Below are positions 10,224-19,526 of a DNA stretch of 64,000 bases, piece by piece; within the stretch, counting starts at the first letter, position 1; every line of letters starts with the position of its first letter. The stretch comes from Afifella sp. IM 167. Its GTDB lineage: Bacteria > Pseudomonadota > Alphaproteobacteria > Rhizobiales > Afifellaceae. The stretch is taken from positions 1 to 64,000 of the forward strand of contig NZ_NSLC01000011.1 of assembly GCF_020144925.1 (NCBI RefSeq), written 5' to 3'. The notes beneath the pieces were generated by a model, which was not told where the DNA came from, searched no databases, and worked only from the letters and a program-made list of their open reading frames with translations. The position numbers and the translations under genes are program-made.

Positions 10224-11015
10224 TCAGGGCGCCTTTGCCGGCGCCCGCACCTTTCCGATCACCGAAGCCGCGAGGACACCCGTCGCCACGAAAGCGACGA
10301 GGATGGTGCAGACGGCGTTGATCTCCGGCGTCACGCCGCGGCGGACCTGGCTGTAGATCTTCATCGGCAGCGTCGTCGCCCCCGGCCCCGTGGTGAAGCT
10401 GGCGATGACGAGATCGTCGAGTGACAGGGAGAAGGCGAGCATCCATCCGGCGGCGACGGCCGGGAAGATGAGCGGCAGGGTGACCGCAAAGAAGGTCTTT
10501 GCGGGCGTCGCGCCCAGGTCGAGCGCCGCCTCCTCCAGCGAGCGGTCAAAGGACATCAGCCGCGACTGCACGACCACCGCCACGAAGCACATGGCGAAGG
10601 TGATGTGGGCGATGGTGACGGTCCAGAAGCCGCGGTCGAAATTGATCGCCACGAAGAGGAGGAGGAGCGACAGGCCGGTGATCACTTCCGGCATGACAAG
10701 CGGCGCATAGACCATGCCGGAGAACAGCGTGCGCCCGAAGAACCGCCCCGAGCGCACCAGCGCGATCGCCGCCAGCGTGCCGAGGACCGTAGCGATCGTC
10801 GCGGAGAGCAGCCCGACCCGTAGCGTCACCCAGGCAGCGTCGAGGATGCTCTCGTTTTGCATCAGCTGCACATACCAGCGGGTGGAAAATCCGCCCCAGA
10901 CCGTGACGATGCGCGAGGCATTGAAGGAATAGAGGATGAGAATGAGGATCGGCAGGTAGAGGAAGGCCATGCCGAGCGTGAGGGTCGTCAGGTTGAAGGC
11001 CGTGAAACGCCTCAT
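10224..11015 (-). CDS. potI: Putrescine/polyamine ABC transporter permease PotI
   Basis: Inner-membrane permease of 263 residues with about six membrane helices and the BPD signature in LEEAALDLGATPAKTFF followed by LPLIFPAVAAG. The DDLVIASFTTGPGATTLPM region is typical of the PotI/PotC family. It is the last gene of a leftward polyamine importer operon. The start ATG overlaps the potH stop (TGATG); a GTG one codon upstream is an alternative. With PotH it forms the transport channel for the periplasmic binding protein PotF and the ATPase PotG. Confidence 0.9.
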   Translation of the reverse strand: MRRFTAFNLTTLTLGMAFLYLPILILILYSFNASRIVTVWGGFSTRWYVQLMQNESILDAAWVTLRVGLLSATIATVLGTLAAIALVRSGRFFGRTLFSGMVYAPLVMPEVITGLSLLLLFVAINFDRGFWTVTIAHITFAMCFVAVVVQSRLMSFDRSLEEAALDLGATPAKTFFAVTLPLIFPAVAAGWMLAFSLSLDDLVIASFTTGPGATTLPMKIYSQVRRGVTPEINAVCTILVAFVATGVLAASVIGKVRAPAKAP

Positions 11016-11905
11016 CACGCCGACCTTTCCTGCATCTTCTGGAAGATGACGATCGGCACGACGAGCAGCAGCAAGAGGATGATGGCGACGGCGGAGGCGA
11101 CCGGCCAGTCGCGGTTGTAGAAGAACTCCACCCAGAGCGTGCGCCCGATCATCAGCGTGTCGGAGCCGCCGAGAAGATCCGGGATGACGAACTCGCCGAC
11201 GGCGGGGATGAAGACGAGCAGCGAGCCGGCGAGAATGCCCGGCAGGGAGAGCGGGATGGTGATCTGCCAGAAGGCCTTGAGCGGCGTCGCGCCGAGATCG
11301 GTCGCCGCCTCGATCAAGCGGTAGTCCATCTTCTCCAGCGTGGCGTAGAGCGGCAGCACCATGAAGGGCAGGTAGGAATAGACGATGCCGATATAGACGG
11401 CCCAGTCGGTGTTGATGATCTGCAGCGGCTCGGTGATGAGGCCGGTCGCCATCAGCGCCTGGTTGAGAAGACCCTCAGGCTTCAGGATGCCGATCCAGGC
11501 GTAGACACGGATGAGGAAGGACGTCCAGAAGGGCAGGATCACCGCCATCAGGAGGATCGGGCGCAGCCTGTCGGGCGCCCGCGCCATCGCCAGCGCCATG
11601 GGATAGCCGAGGAGGAGCGTGATCAGCGTCGAGATCACGGCGATCTTCAGCGAGGAAAGATAGGCCTTGATGTAGAGGGCGTCCTGGGTGAGCCACAGAT
11701 AGTTGTCGAAGGAGAGCTCCTTCGCCTTCTCCCAGAAACCGGCAAGCTGGTCGAAGACGGGCACGTAGGGCGGCATGGCGATTGCCGTCGCCGAGAAGGA
11801 AATCTTCAGGACGATTAGGAACGGGGCAAGGAAGAAGACCAGAAGCCACACATACGGGACGATGGTGACGATCCACCGCCCGAAGAAGAGGCGCAGGCCC
11901 GCCAT
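11015..11905 (-). CDS. potH: Putrescine/polyamine ABC transporter permease PotH
   Basis: Inner-membrane permease of 296 residues with six or so membrane helices and the EAA-like motif LIEAATDLGATPLKAFWQITIP. The extended periplasmic loop after the first helix and the ILPFWTSFLIRVYAW segment are standard for PotH/PotB. The start ATG 11905 overlaps the stop of the preceding small membrane-protein gene as ATGA, showing translational coupling. It pairs with PotI. Confidence 0.9.
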   Translation of the reverse strand: MAGLRLFFGRWIVTIVPYVWLLVFFLAPFLIVLKISFSATAIAMPPYVPVFDQLAGFWEKAKELSFDNYLWLTQDALYIKAYLSSLKIAVISTLITLLLGYPMALAMARAPDRLRPILLMAVILPFWTSFLIRVYAWIGILKPEGLLNQALMATGLITEPLQIINTDWAVYIGIVYSYLPFMVLPLYATLEKMDYRLIEAATDLGATPLKAFWQITIPLSLPGILAGSLLVFIPAVGEFVIPDLLGGSDTLMIGRTLWVEFFYNRDWPVASAVAIILLLLLVVPIVIFQKMQERSA

Positions 11906-12318
11906 CAGCCCGCTCCCCCCGCCCGCCGCAGCGGCAAGAGGACGACGACGAGCGCTGCAAGCGCCGCCGGCACGCCGAGCCAGAAGGAGCCGAGGGCGAA
12001 GCCGGCGAAGACGAGGCCGGAGAGGAGGACGAGGCGCGACGGGCCCGGCAGCCTTCCGCCCGAGCCGGACAGCAACAGCCGCAGCCCCATCGCCGCGCCG
12101 AGCAGCAGGATCGGCCCGGCGATCACGGCGCCGAGCCAAGGAAGAGCGAGCCCCGGACGCCAGACCGCCAGCAGCACGAACGCGCCCATTGCCCATGCCA
12201 CGGCCGCCATCATGTGAAGGCGGCGGAACTCGGCGGCCCGGCCGCGGCCCCTCTCGGCCCGATCCCGCGGATCGAGCGGATTGAAGAAAGCACGGTCGAG
12301 AGCGTCGGCCATCCTCAC
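11905..12318 (-). CDS. Small four-helix membrane protein inserted in the pot operon
   Basis: A 137-residue protein with an N-terminal polar, basic part (about 35 residues, FFNPLDPRDRAERGRG) and about four hydrophobic segments, ending in a short Arg/Gly tail. I do not recognise a family with certainty. It lies between potG and potH, where the classical potFGHI order has no gene. The GTG at 12318 overlaps the potG stop as GTGA, and its own stop overlaps the potH ATG as ATGA. ATG 12312 is an alternative start. This tight coupling suggests co-production with the transporter, perhaps as an accessory membrane factor; that is inference. Confidence 0.7.
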   Translation of the reverse strand: MRMADALDRAFFNPLDPRDRAERGRGRAAEFRRLHMMAAVAWAMGAFVLLAVWRPGLALPWLGAVIAGPILLLGAAMGLRLLLSGSGGRLPGPSRLVLLSGLVFAGFALGSFWLGVPAALAALVVVLLPLRRAGGAG

Positions 12319-13484
12319 CCCGCCAGAACGATGCCGGCATCGGCACGCCAGGAGATCCAGACGCGGTCCTCCCAGGTGATCGGCCGCTCGACCTCGCGGT
12401 CGGCGTTGAGGCGGGTCGCCCGCACCACGTCGCCGGAGGCAAGCCTGACGTTGTAGATGGAGACGTCGCCGAGATAGCCGATATCCCAGACCTCGCCCTC
12501 GATCAGGTTCGGTGCCGTGCCCTCTTTCGCCCCGGCCGGCCTGTCATGGCTGATCACCATCTTCTCCGGCCGGATGGCGAACCAGACGGTGTCGCCGCGG
12601 GCGGGTGCCGCCGCGCCGTTCGGCGCTGCCGCCACCTCGACGGCGAAGCCGGCGGAGGTGGCGATGCGCAGCCCGCCCCCGGCAAGCGGCTCGGCCGTGC
12701 CTTCGAAGATGTTCACGTCGCCCACGAAGTCCGCGATGTAGCGGGTCGCAGGCGCCTCGTAGATCTCGGCGGGCGTCGCCACCTGGATGATGCGGCCGTG
12801 GTCCATGACCGCGATGCGGTCGGCCATGGTCATCGCCTCCTCCTGGTCGTGGGTGACGATAACGAAGGTGAGGCCGAGATCCTGCTGCAGGTCGGCGAGT
12901 TCGAACTGCGTCTCCTCGCGCAGCTTCTTGTCGAGGGCGCCGAGCGGCTCGTCGAGAAGCAGCACCTTCGGGCGCTTGGCGAGGGCGCGGGCGAGAGCGA
13001 CGCGCTGCTGCTGGCCCCCGGAGAGCTGCGAGGGCTTGCGGGCGGAAAACTCTTCCAGCTTGACGAGGCGCAGCATCTCGGCGACCCGCTGGGCGATATC
13101 GGCCTTGCCCATCCCCTCCTGCTTCAGGCCGAAGGCGATGTTGTCGGCGACGTTCATGTGCGGAAAGAGCGCATAGGACTGGAACATCATGTTGACGGGA
13201 CGCCGGTGTGGGGGAACGCCCGTCAGCGGCTGTCCTTCCAGCAGGATCTCCCCCTCGCTCGGCTCCTCGAAGCCCGCCATCATGCGCAGGAGCGTGGTCT
13301 TGCCGCAGCCGGAAGGGCCGAGAAGGGCGAAGAATTCGCGCTCGTAGACGGTGAGGGACTGGTTATCGACGGCGGTGAATTCGCCGAAGCGCTTGGTGAC
13401 GTTTCTGAGCTCGATGAAGGCGGGCTCGCTCGGATCGTTCCACGGCTGGAAACTGCGCCTCACGGGACCGAGCGTCTTGGCCAT
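12315..13484 (-). CDS. potG: Putrescine/polyamine ABC transporter ATPase PotG
   Basis: ATPase of 389 residues with an ABC domain (Walker A LLGPSGCGKTTLLRMM, signature LSGGQQQRVALARAL, Walker B VLLLDEPLGALDKKLRE, switch His in IVTHDQEEAM). A C-terminal TOBE region follows from about residue 290. The N-terminal extension MAKTLGPVRRSFQPWNDPS is typical of PotG. The AMTMADRIAVM segment is shared by the spermidine/putrescine group. It lies 93 bases downstream of potF and overlaps the next gene by 4 bases. Confidence 0.92.
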   Translation of the reverse strand: MAKTLGPVRRSFQPWNDPSEPAFIELRNVTKRFGEFTAVDNQSLTVYEREFFALLGPSGCGKTTLLRMMAGFEEPSEGEILLEGQPLTGVPPHRRPVNMMFQSYALFPHMNVADNIAFGLKQEGMGKADIAQRVAEMLRLVKLEEFSARKPSQLSGGQQQRVALARALAKRPKVLLLDEPLGALDKKLREETQFELADLQQDLGLTFVIVTHDQEEAMTMADRIAVMDHGRIIQVATPAEIYEAPATRYIADFVGDVNIFEGTAEPLAGGGLRIATSAGFAVEVAAAPNGAAAPARGDTVWFAIRPEKMVISHDRPAGAKEGTAPNLIEGEVWDIGYLGDVSIYNVRLASGDVVRATRLNADREVERPITWEDRVWISWRADAGIVLAG

Positions 13485-13577
13485 GCGCGAACCCTGCCCC
13501 TTCGTTGTGCTGCGAAAGCCGCCCGGCTGCCTTGCGAGGCGGCGGGAGGGGCGCCGGGCCCTTCCCGCTCGCCGAGA

Positions 13578-14669
13578 CTACTGGCCGGTCTTCACGCTCG
13601 TCCAGGCGCGGGTGATGAGGCGCTGCGTCTTGGGGTCGTAGGAATCGACCGTATAGAGCTTCTCCATCACGTCCTCGGGCGGGTAGATCGCGGGATCGTC
13701 CTTCACTTCCGCGTCGATGTACTGGACGGAATCCTTGTTGCCGTTGGCGTAGAAGACGTAGTTGGAGGCCTTCGCGACGGCTTCCGGACGCAGCATGTAG
13801 TTGATGAAGGTATGCGCATTGTCCGGATGCGGGGCGTCCACCGGGATCGCCATCTGGTCGAACCACATCTGCGCGCCCTGTTTCGGAATGACGTACTTCA
13901 CGTTGACCCCGTCGGCCGCGGCATCGATCGCCTGGAAGACGTCGCCCGACCAGCCTACGGCGAGGCAGATGTCGCCGTTGGCGAGGGAATCGATATAGGC
14001 GGAGGAGTGGAACTTCTGGATGTAGGGTCGGATCTTCTTCAGCGCCTCTTCGGCCTTTGCGATGTCGCCCGGATCCTTGGAATTGGGATCGAGACCGAGA
14101 TAATTGAGCGCGGCCGGGATCATCTCGGCCGGGGCGTCGAGCATGTAGACGCCGCAATCGGAGAACTTGGAGACGACGTCCGGATTGAAGACCAGCTCCC
14201 AGGAATCGGTCGGCGCATCCGCCATGCGCTCGGCGATCTTGTCGACGTTGTAGCCGATGCCCGTCGTGCCCCACATGTAGTTGACCGAGTATTCGTTGCC
14301 CGGATCGTATTTGGAGACCCGCTCGGCGATCTGGTCCCAGACATGGGTGAGGTTCGGCAGCTTTGACTTGTCGAGCTTCTGCAGCGCGCCGGCCTGGATC
14401 TGGCGGACCATGAAGGGCGCAGCGGAGGGCACGACGACGTCGTAGCCGGTGCCGCCGGAGAGGAGCTTCGTTTCCAGGATCTCGTTGGAATCGTAGACGT
14501 CGTAGACGACCTTGATGCCGGTCTCCTTGGTGAAGTCCTCCAGGATCGTCTCGTCGATGTAGTCGGACCAGTTGTAGACGTTGACGACCTTCTCCTCCTG
14601 GGCGGAGGCGGCAGTGGCAAAGCCTGCCATGGCGAGGCCCGCGGCCACGCCCATCAGCGCTCTCAGCAT
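13578..14669 (-). CDS. potF: Putrescine-binding periplasmic protein PotF
   Basis: Binding protein of 363 residues with a signal peptide (cleavage near ASAQEEK) and the hallmark mature start VVNVYNWSDYIDE of PotD/PotF proteins. The motif TGIKVVYDVYDSNE and the region around MWGTTGIGYN complete the family pattern. I chose ATG 14669 because GGGAG lies at the right distance and the signal peptide begins there; upstream in-frame codons encode an unlikely Cys/Arg-rich stretch. It is the first gene of the pot operon. PotF-type proteins favour putrescine, which fits the puuA and puuB genes 9 kb away. Confidence 0.92.
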   Translation of the reverse strand: MLRALMGVAAGLAMAGFATAASAQEEKVVNVYNWSDYIDETILEDFTKETGIKVVYDVYDSNEILETKLLSGGTGYDVVVPSAAPFMVRQIQAGALQKLDKSKLPNLTHVWDQIAERVSKYDPGNEYSVNYMWGTTGIGYNVDKIAERMADAPTDSWELVFNPDVVSKFSDCGVYMLDAPAEMIPAALNYLGLDPNSKDPGDIAKAEEALKKIRPYIQKFHSSAYIDSLANGDICLAVGWSGDVFQAIDAAADGVNVKYVIPKQGAQMWFDQMAIPVDAPHPDNAHTFINYMLRPEAVAKASNYVFYANGNKDSVQYIDAEVKDDPAIYPPEDVMEKLYTVDSYDPKTQRLITRAWTSVKTGQ

Positions 14670-14749
14670 GAAATGCTCCCTTCTTGGACGGCCGGGCTTT
14701 TCCCGCTTCATCGCAGCGCAGCCGGCTTCAACCCCAATCATGGGTCGGC

Positions 14750-14779
14750 AGCATAGGCACGAGCGCCGGCCTGCTTCAA
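14750..14779 (-). promoter_or_regulatory. Candidate promoter of the pot operon
   Basis: On the minus strand TTGAAG and TATGCT are separated by 18 bases, upstream of potF. The match is moderate (4/6 and 4/6), and the position, about 80 bases before the start codon, is suitable. Confidence 0.35.
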
Positions 14780-14807
14780 TCGCTGCCATGCAGAAATCTG
14801 AGGCATC

Positions 14808-16220
14808 TTAAGGAATCTCGCGGTCCGACTTGGCGATCCGGTAGTCGGCGAGACCGGCCGGGCGGGTCGCCGGCGGCTGGGCGCGGTGGGCGCAACCTTC
14901 GCGCTCGCACAGCCGGCAGGTGACGCCCACCGGCCGCGGCGGGGCGGCCCGCACGAAGTCGTACGAGGTCTCGGAGGCGAAGCGCTCGGGAAATGCGAGC
15001 AGGCTGATCCTGAGCGGTGGCGGCAGCGAGGTTTCCGCCAGGGCCTCCGCCTCGCGGGCGGCGAGCGCCAGAAAGGTCGCCCCGTCCGGAAAGACGAGAC
15101 GGGCGGCGAGAACGCCGCTTTCCGTGCGCCGGTCGAAGACGGGCAGCCGGCCGCAGGGGGCGCCGAAGCGGGCGAAGGGGAAACCGGCGCCGCGCACACG
15201 CAGGATGGGCGAGCCGGCCGCGTCGAGGACGAGGAGCGCGGCCTCGAAGCCGGCATCGGGCCGGCCGCCGAGGATGGCGAGGCGCGACATGATGCGCGCG
15301 CCGCGGGTCTGGAAGCGATGGCAGAGCGCGGCGATGTCGAAGCGCAGTTCGCGCGCGGCGCCGGCTAGGCGCGGCGCGGGAACGAGGATCGCATCCGCCA
15401 GACGGCGGGCAAAGCCGGCGCGCAGCAGGCGCTGGCTCTCGCCGTCCTTGAGCCCGGCCTCGTTGGCGAGCCTGGCAATCATCTGGCCGTGGCCGGACTG
15501 GGCCACCTGCAGGGCGACGAGATAGGCCCGGTCGATAAGCGGCACCGCCTCTGAGATGAAGAAGCGCATGGAATGGCGGTCGAAGCGGGCACGCTCGTCC
15601 GGCAGCGCCCCCGTCGGCAGGATCCTGAGGTCGATGCCGTGGCGCTCGCGCAGATGCGCCTTCAGCGCCGCGAAGGGATCGTCGCGCGGCGTCAGTTCAT
15701 CCGTCAGGGCAGACGCGGCCTCTTCCAGCTCGCCGATCCACGGCCCCGCCTCCTCGAAATAGGCGGCCACGCGATCGAAGGGCAGGCGCGCCGTCATCTC
15801 GGCCCGCAATTCGCCGCCTTCGGCGAGAAGCTGGGAGAGCTCCGTCAGCCGCCCCGCCCCTTCCATATAGGCCTCGTAAAGACGGGCGACGCCGCGCACC
15901 ACATTGGGCGCGGCCTCCGCCACCTCCTCCAGCTCGGAGGGGCTGGGCACCTCGTCGGACAGAAGCGGATCGGCGAAGACGGTCTTCAGGGCGTCGAGCC
16001 CCTCGCCTTCCTCGTCGAGCTGCAGTTCGGCGGCCGAGATGTCGAAGGCCGCCTGCAGCTTCAGCAGCACCTGCACCGTGAGGGGACGCTGGTTGCGCTC
16101 GATGAGATTGAGATAGCTCGGCGAGATCTCCAGCGCCCCGGCCATATCGGCCTGGGTGAGGCCGAGGGAATTGCGGATGCGGCGGATGCGCGGACCCGCG
16201 AAGATCTTGCGTTCGGCCAT
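14808..16220 (-). CDS. ScfR/RamB-like transcriptional regulator (XRE helix-turn-helix with ImmA/IrrE-type region)
   Basis: A 470-residue regulator with an N-terminal XRE helix-turn-helix (residues 10-65, RRIRNSLGLTQADMAGALEI and SPSYLNLIERNQRPL). A long ligand-sensing part of the short-chain fatty acyl regulator family follows. Cysteines near the end (CRLCEREGCAHR) are typical of this family's C-terminal domain. Relatives such as RamB and MccR control acetate, propionate and glyoxylate-bypass genes. It is divergent from aceA with 213 bases between start codons, containing a TGTAAA/TTTACA palindrome. The simplest reading is that it controls aceA and itself; whether as repressor or activator is not visible. 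Confidence 0.85.
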   Translation of the reverse strand: MAERKIFAGPRIRRIRNSLGLTQADMAGALEISPSYLNLIERNQRPLTVQVLLKLQAAFDISAAELQLDEEGEGLDALKTVFADPLLSDEVPSPSELEEVAEAAPNVVRGVARLYEAYMEGAGRLTELSQLLAEGGELRAEMTARLPFDRVAAYFEEAGPWIGELEEAASALTDELTPRDDPFAALKAHLRERHGIDLRILPTGALPDERARFDRHSMRFFISEAVPLIDRAYLVALQVAQSGHGQMIARLANEAGLKDGESQRLLRAGFARRLADAILVPAPRLAGAARELRFDIAALCHRFQTRGARIMSRLAILGGRPDAGFEAALLVLDAAGSPILRVRGAGFPFARFGAPCGRLPVFDRRTESGVLAARLVFPDGATFLALAAREAEALAETSLPPPLRISLLAFPERFASETSYDFVRAAPPRPVGVTCRLCEREGCAHRAQPPATRPAGLADYRIAKSDREIP

Positions 16221-16269
16221 GCCTCTCCCCGCTGCGACAGGAGCGCAACCTACAGCCGGCAGCGAGGCT

Positions 16270-16284
16270 TGTAAATTCTTTACA
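16270..16284. promoter_or_regulatory. Palindromic candidate operator for the ScfR-like regulator
   Basis: TGTAAATTCTTTACA is a perfect 6-3-6 inverted repeat, 49 bases before the regulator's start codon. A further half-site TGTAAA lies at 16375-16380, 54 bases before the aceA start. Two sites flanking a divergent gap suit joint control and autoregulation. Confidence 0.5.
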
Positions 16285-16433
16285 TACTAAACAGAGCGCG
16301 CTGCGCACGCCTTACAACTTCACTTCAATTCCCTGCCTTCCGGCGCTTCCGCGCTGGCATTTTGTGCGCTGCGATGTAAATGCGACGACAATCAACCCGA
16401 GAAGAGGCGGGGGCGGAAGGTAAGGAGATTGAC

Positions 16434-17738
<1,305 letters not shown>

Positions 17739-17774
17739 GCGAGGGGGGCCGCGCCCCGCAAGGGGCGCAACAAA

Positions 17775-17808
17775 AAGCCTGCAGGCATCCGCCTGCAGGC
17801 TTGATTTT
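17775..17808 (+). terminator. Intrinsic terminator of aceA
   Basis: A perfect 12-bp stem (AAGCCTGCAGGC / GCCTGCAGGCTT) with an ATCC loop is followed by GATTTTT, 36 bases after the aceA stop. Confidence 0.9.
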
Positions 17809-17906
17809 TCGCCGCCATGTCGCGCACCCTTCATTGGCCTCCGGTGCCATCCGGTGTGCTCAAGAAGGGTGCCGATCTCGCGGCGCCCGATGAGGAATTG
17901 GAGACA

Positions 17907-18140
17907 ATGTTGACCAAACCGCCGGTGAAGGAGCGCGCCGAAGCGCTTTCCTCCGAAATGACCGACGAGCAGCAGGCGGCGATCCGAGTGCTCGCCAATG
18001 AGCTGCACCGGCTGAACCAGGCGGTCATCGGCTGCGTCGATGCCGGCCTTTCGGTCGAGCTGCAGCGCACCGCCCGCCACCATTCCGAAGATGGATTCTG
18101 GGGCGACCTGCTCGTCCCCATCGTGGTCAAGCAGCGCTAG
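17907..18140 (+). CDS. Small conserved-looking protein of unknown function
   Basis: A 77-residue, mostly helical and charged protein (MLTKPPVKERAEALSSEMTD, ending FWGDLLVPIVVKQR) without signal peptide or membrane segment. I do not recognise a family. I chose ATG 17907 because GGAGAC lies just upstream. An earlier in-frame ATG at 17817 lies directly after the aceA terminator, and its codons do not look protein-like. The gene is bracketed by two strong terminators (17775-17808 and 18159-18184), which supports its being a real single-gene unit. Confidence 0.6.
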   Translation: MLTKPPVKERAEALSSEMTDEQQAAIRVLANELHRLNQAVIGCVDAGLSVELQRTARHHSEDGFWGDLLVPIVVKQR

Positions 18141-18158
18141 CCGCATCATTCAAATTTC

Positions 18159-18184
18159 GGCCGGGCGCCTCGCCCGGCCCTTTT
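18159..18184 (+). terminator. Intrinsic terminator of the small unknown gene
   Basis: A perfect 9-bp stem GGCCGGGCG / CGCCCGGCC with a 3-base loop is followed by CTTTT, 18 bases after the stop. Confidence 0.8.
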
Positions 18185-18291
18185 CCCGCGGCGGGCCTCG
18201 CCGCGGCCTTACCCCGCTGCACCGCTGACGGAAACGCGCGCAGAACCCCTGGCCCTTCCTTTCGGGCCGCTCCATGCGGGCGGTCACGGCG

Positions 18292-18654
18292 CTAGCCGCC
18301 GAGCCCCAGCTCCTTCCTCTTCTTCTTCGACAGACCGGCCGCGACCAATGCGTGCGAGGCGCGCAGATAGTCGCGGAGCTCCGCATCGGTGAGGCCGGGC
18401 GCGCCGTAGTGCTGGATCCATTTGAGGCCGCGCGAAGCGAGATAGGGCGCCGGCCGCAAACCCGGCTGATCCTTCAGGACCTCAAAGGAGATCTCGCTCG
18501 CCTTGAAGGTGTAGGCCGGACGATCCTCCTGCCAGCCGCCGATGGCGAACACCTTGCCGCCGACCTTCCACACCTCGGCCCCGCCCCACTGGACGACATG
18601 CGTCGTTGCCGGCAGGCCGGCGCAGAAGGCGTTGAACTCCTCGTAGGTCATCAT
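18292..18654 (-). CDS. MmcQ/YjbR family protein
   Basis: A 120-residue protein of the MmcQ/YjbR fold, which resembles a CyaY-like double-wing domain and is often labelled DNA-binding, with little functional proof. Seen: MTYEEFNAFCAGLPATTHVV, the VGGKVFAIGGW strand, the FKASEISFEVLKDQPG segment and HYGAPGLTDAELRDYL helices, followed by a Lys-rich tail (SKKKRKELG). Two adjacent ATG codons (18654, 18651) follow a GGGGAG site. It is divergent from the cecR-like gene, and the palindromic operators lie between them, so it may share that control. Confidence 0.8.
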   Translation of the reverse strand: MMTYEEFNAFCAGLPATTHVVQWGGAEVWKVGGKVFAIGGWQEDRPAYTFKASEISFEVLKDQPGLRPAPYLASRGLKWIQHYGAPGLTDAELRDYLRASHALVAAGLSKKKRKELGLGG

Positions 18655-18740
18655 GGGCTCCCCATCGGTCCGGCCCGTCAAGCTAGCGGAGAGGGCGGCC
18701 GATTTCATGCCATGCCGAGGGGGACGTCTCCGATACAGGT

Positions 18741-18772
18741 TCAAACGATCGTTTGACTAAAACAAACGTTTG
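18741..18772. promoter_or_regulatory. Tandem palindromic operators of the CecR-type regulator
   Basis: TCAAACGATCGTTTGA (18741-18756) is a perfect 16-bp palindrome. CAAACGTTTG (18763-18772) is a second one with the same arms and a shorter centre. Their centres are 19 bases apart. They lie directly before the tetR-type gene start at 18788 and in the divergent gap to the YjbR gene, as expected for autoregulation by a TetR-family protein. Confidence 0.7.
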
Positions 18773-18787
18773 ATCTATATCTCGGCC

Positions 18788-19525
18788 ATGGACGGCGTGC
18801 TCGCCGCCGCAGCTCGCAAGGAAAAGCGCGTGCCACCCGGAAAGCCTACTCCCGCTCAAAGCCCTGCCAATATTCCCGGCGACGGAACGCGCGAGCGGAT
18901 TCTCGATGCGGCGCTGGAGCTTTTCGGCGAGCGCGGCCTGCATGCGGCCTCCGTGCGCGACGTCGCCAAGCTCGCACGCGCCAACGTCGCCGCGATCTCC
19001 TACCATTTCGGCGGCAAGGAGGAGCTCTACAGGGCCGTCGCAACCTATATCGCCGGACTGATCGGCGATCGGGTGGCCGAGCGCGCGCCGCAGGTGGTGC
19101 TGTCGCCGCCGCCGGAAACGCCCGAGGCGGCGCTTGCAGAGCTCGACATCGTCATGGAGACCGTCGTCGACGTGCTGGTCGGCAGCGAGGACATGCGGCG
19201 CGTGGCGCGCTTCGTGCTGCGCGAGCAGATGCAGCCTTCGCCGGCCTTCGACATCATCTACGATTCCGTCATGCAGCGCCTGCACGAGCGCGTCTGCCTC
19301 GCTTTCGGGATCGCCACCGGAACGGACGGGCAGAGCGAGGCGGTGCGTCTGCGCGTCTTTCTGCTCATCGGCCAGGCGATCTTCCTGCGCGTCGGCGAGG
19401 CGGTCGTGCTGCGCCGGCTCGGGCTTGAACGCTACGACGAACGGCTGCTCGGCGAGGTCAAGACGATGCTGAAGCAGCATGTGCGGCTCATCGTCGAAGA
19501 TCTGCATCGCAGCGCGGAGGCATGA
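18788..19525 (+). CDS. TetR-family regulator, CecR (YbiH) type
   Basis: A 245-residue repressor with a TetR helix-turn-helix at about residues 35-80 (RERILDAALELFGERGLHAA, VAAISYHFGGKEELYRAV). The C-terminal domain is of the CecR/DUF1956 type. It heads an operon with a membrane-fusion lipoprotein, an ATPase and an ABC-2 permease, the same arrangement as cecR-ybhGFSR of enterobacteria. That system affects drug tolerance and cation/chloramphenicol efflux. ATG 18788 lies 15 bases after the second palindrome, and the operators probably mediate autorepression. The inducing ligand cannot be read from sequence. Confidence 0.82.
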   Translation: MDGVLAAAARKEKRVPPGKPTPAQSPANIPGDGTRERILDAALELFGERGLHAASVRDVAKLARANVAAISYHFGGKEELYRAVATYIAGLIGDRVAERAPQVVLSPPPETPEAALAELDIVMETVVDVLVGSEDMRRVARFVLREQMQPSPAFDIIYDSVMQRLHERVCLAFGIATGTDGQSEAVRLRVFLLIGQAIFLRVGEAVVLRRLGLERYDERLLGEVKTMLKQHVRLIVEDLHRSAEA

Positions 19526-19526
19526 G

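Noticed and set aside
12546-14366. A 606-codon open frame on the plus strand over potG and potF
   Set aside because: It is the antisense of two clear genes; its composition (Gly/Arg/His/Asp-rich) is the usual result of GC-rich codon bias and no family pattern appears.
17817-17906. Earlier start for the small gene after aceA
   Set aside because: ATG 17817 is only 9 bases after the terminator T-run and has no ribosome site, while ATG 17907 has GGAGAC upstream.
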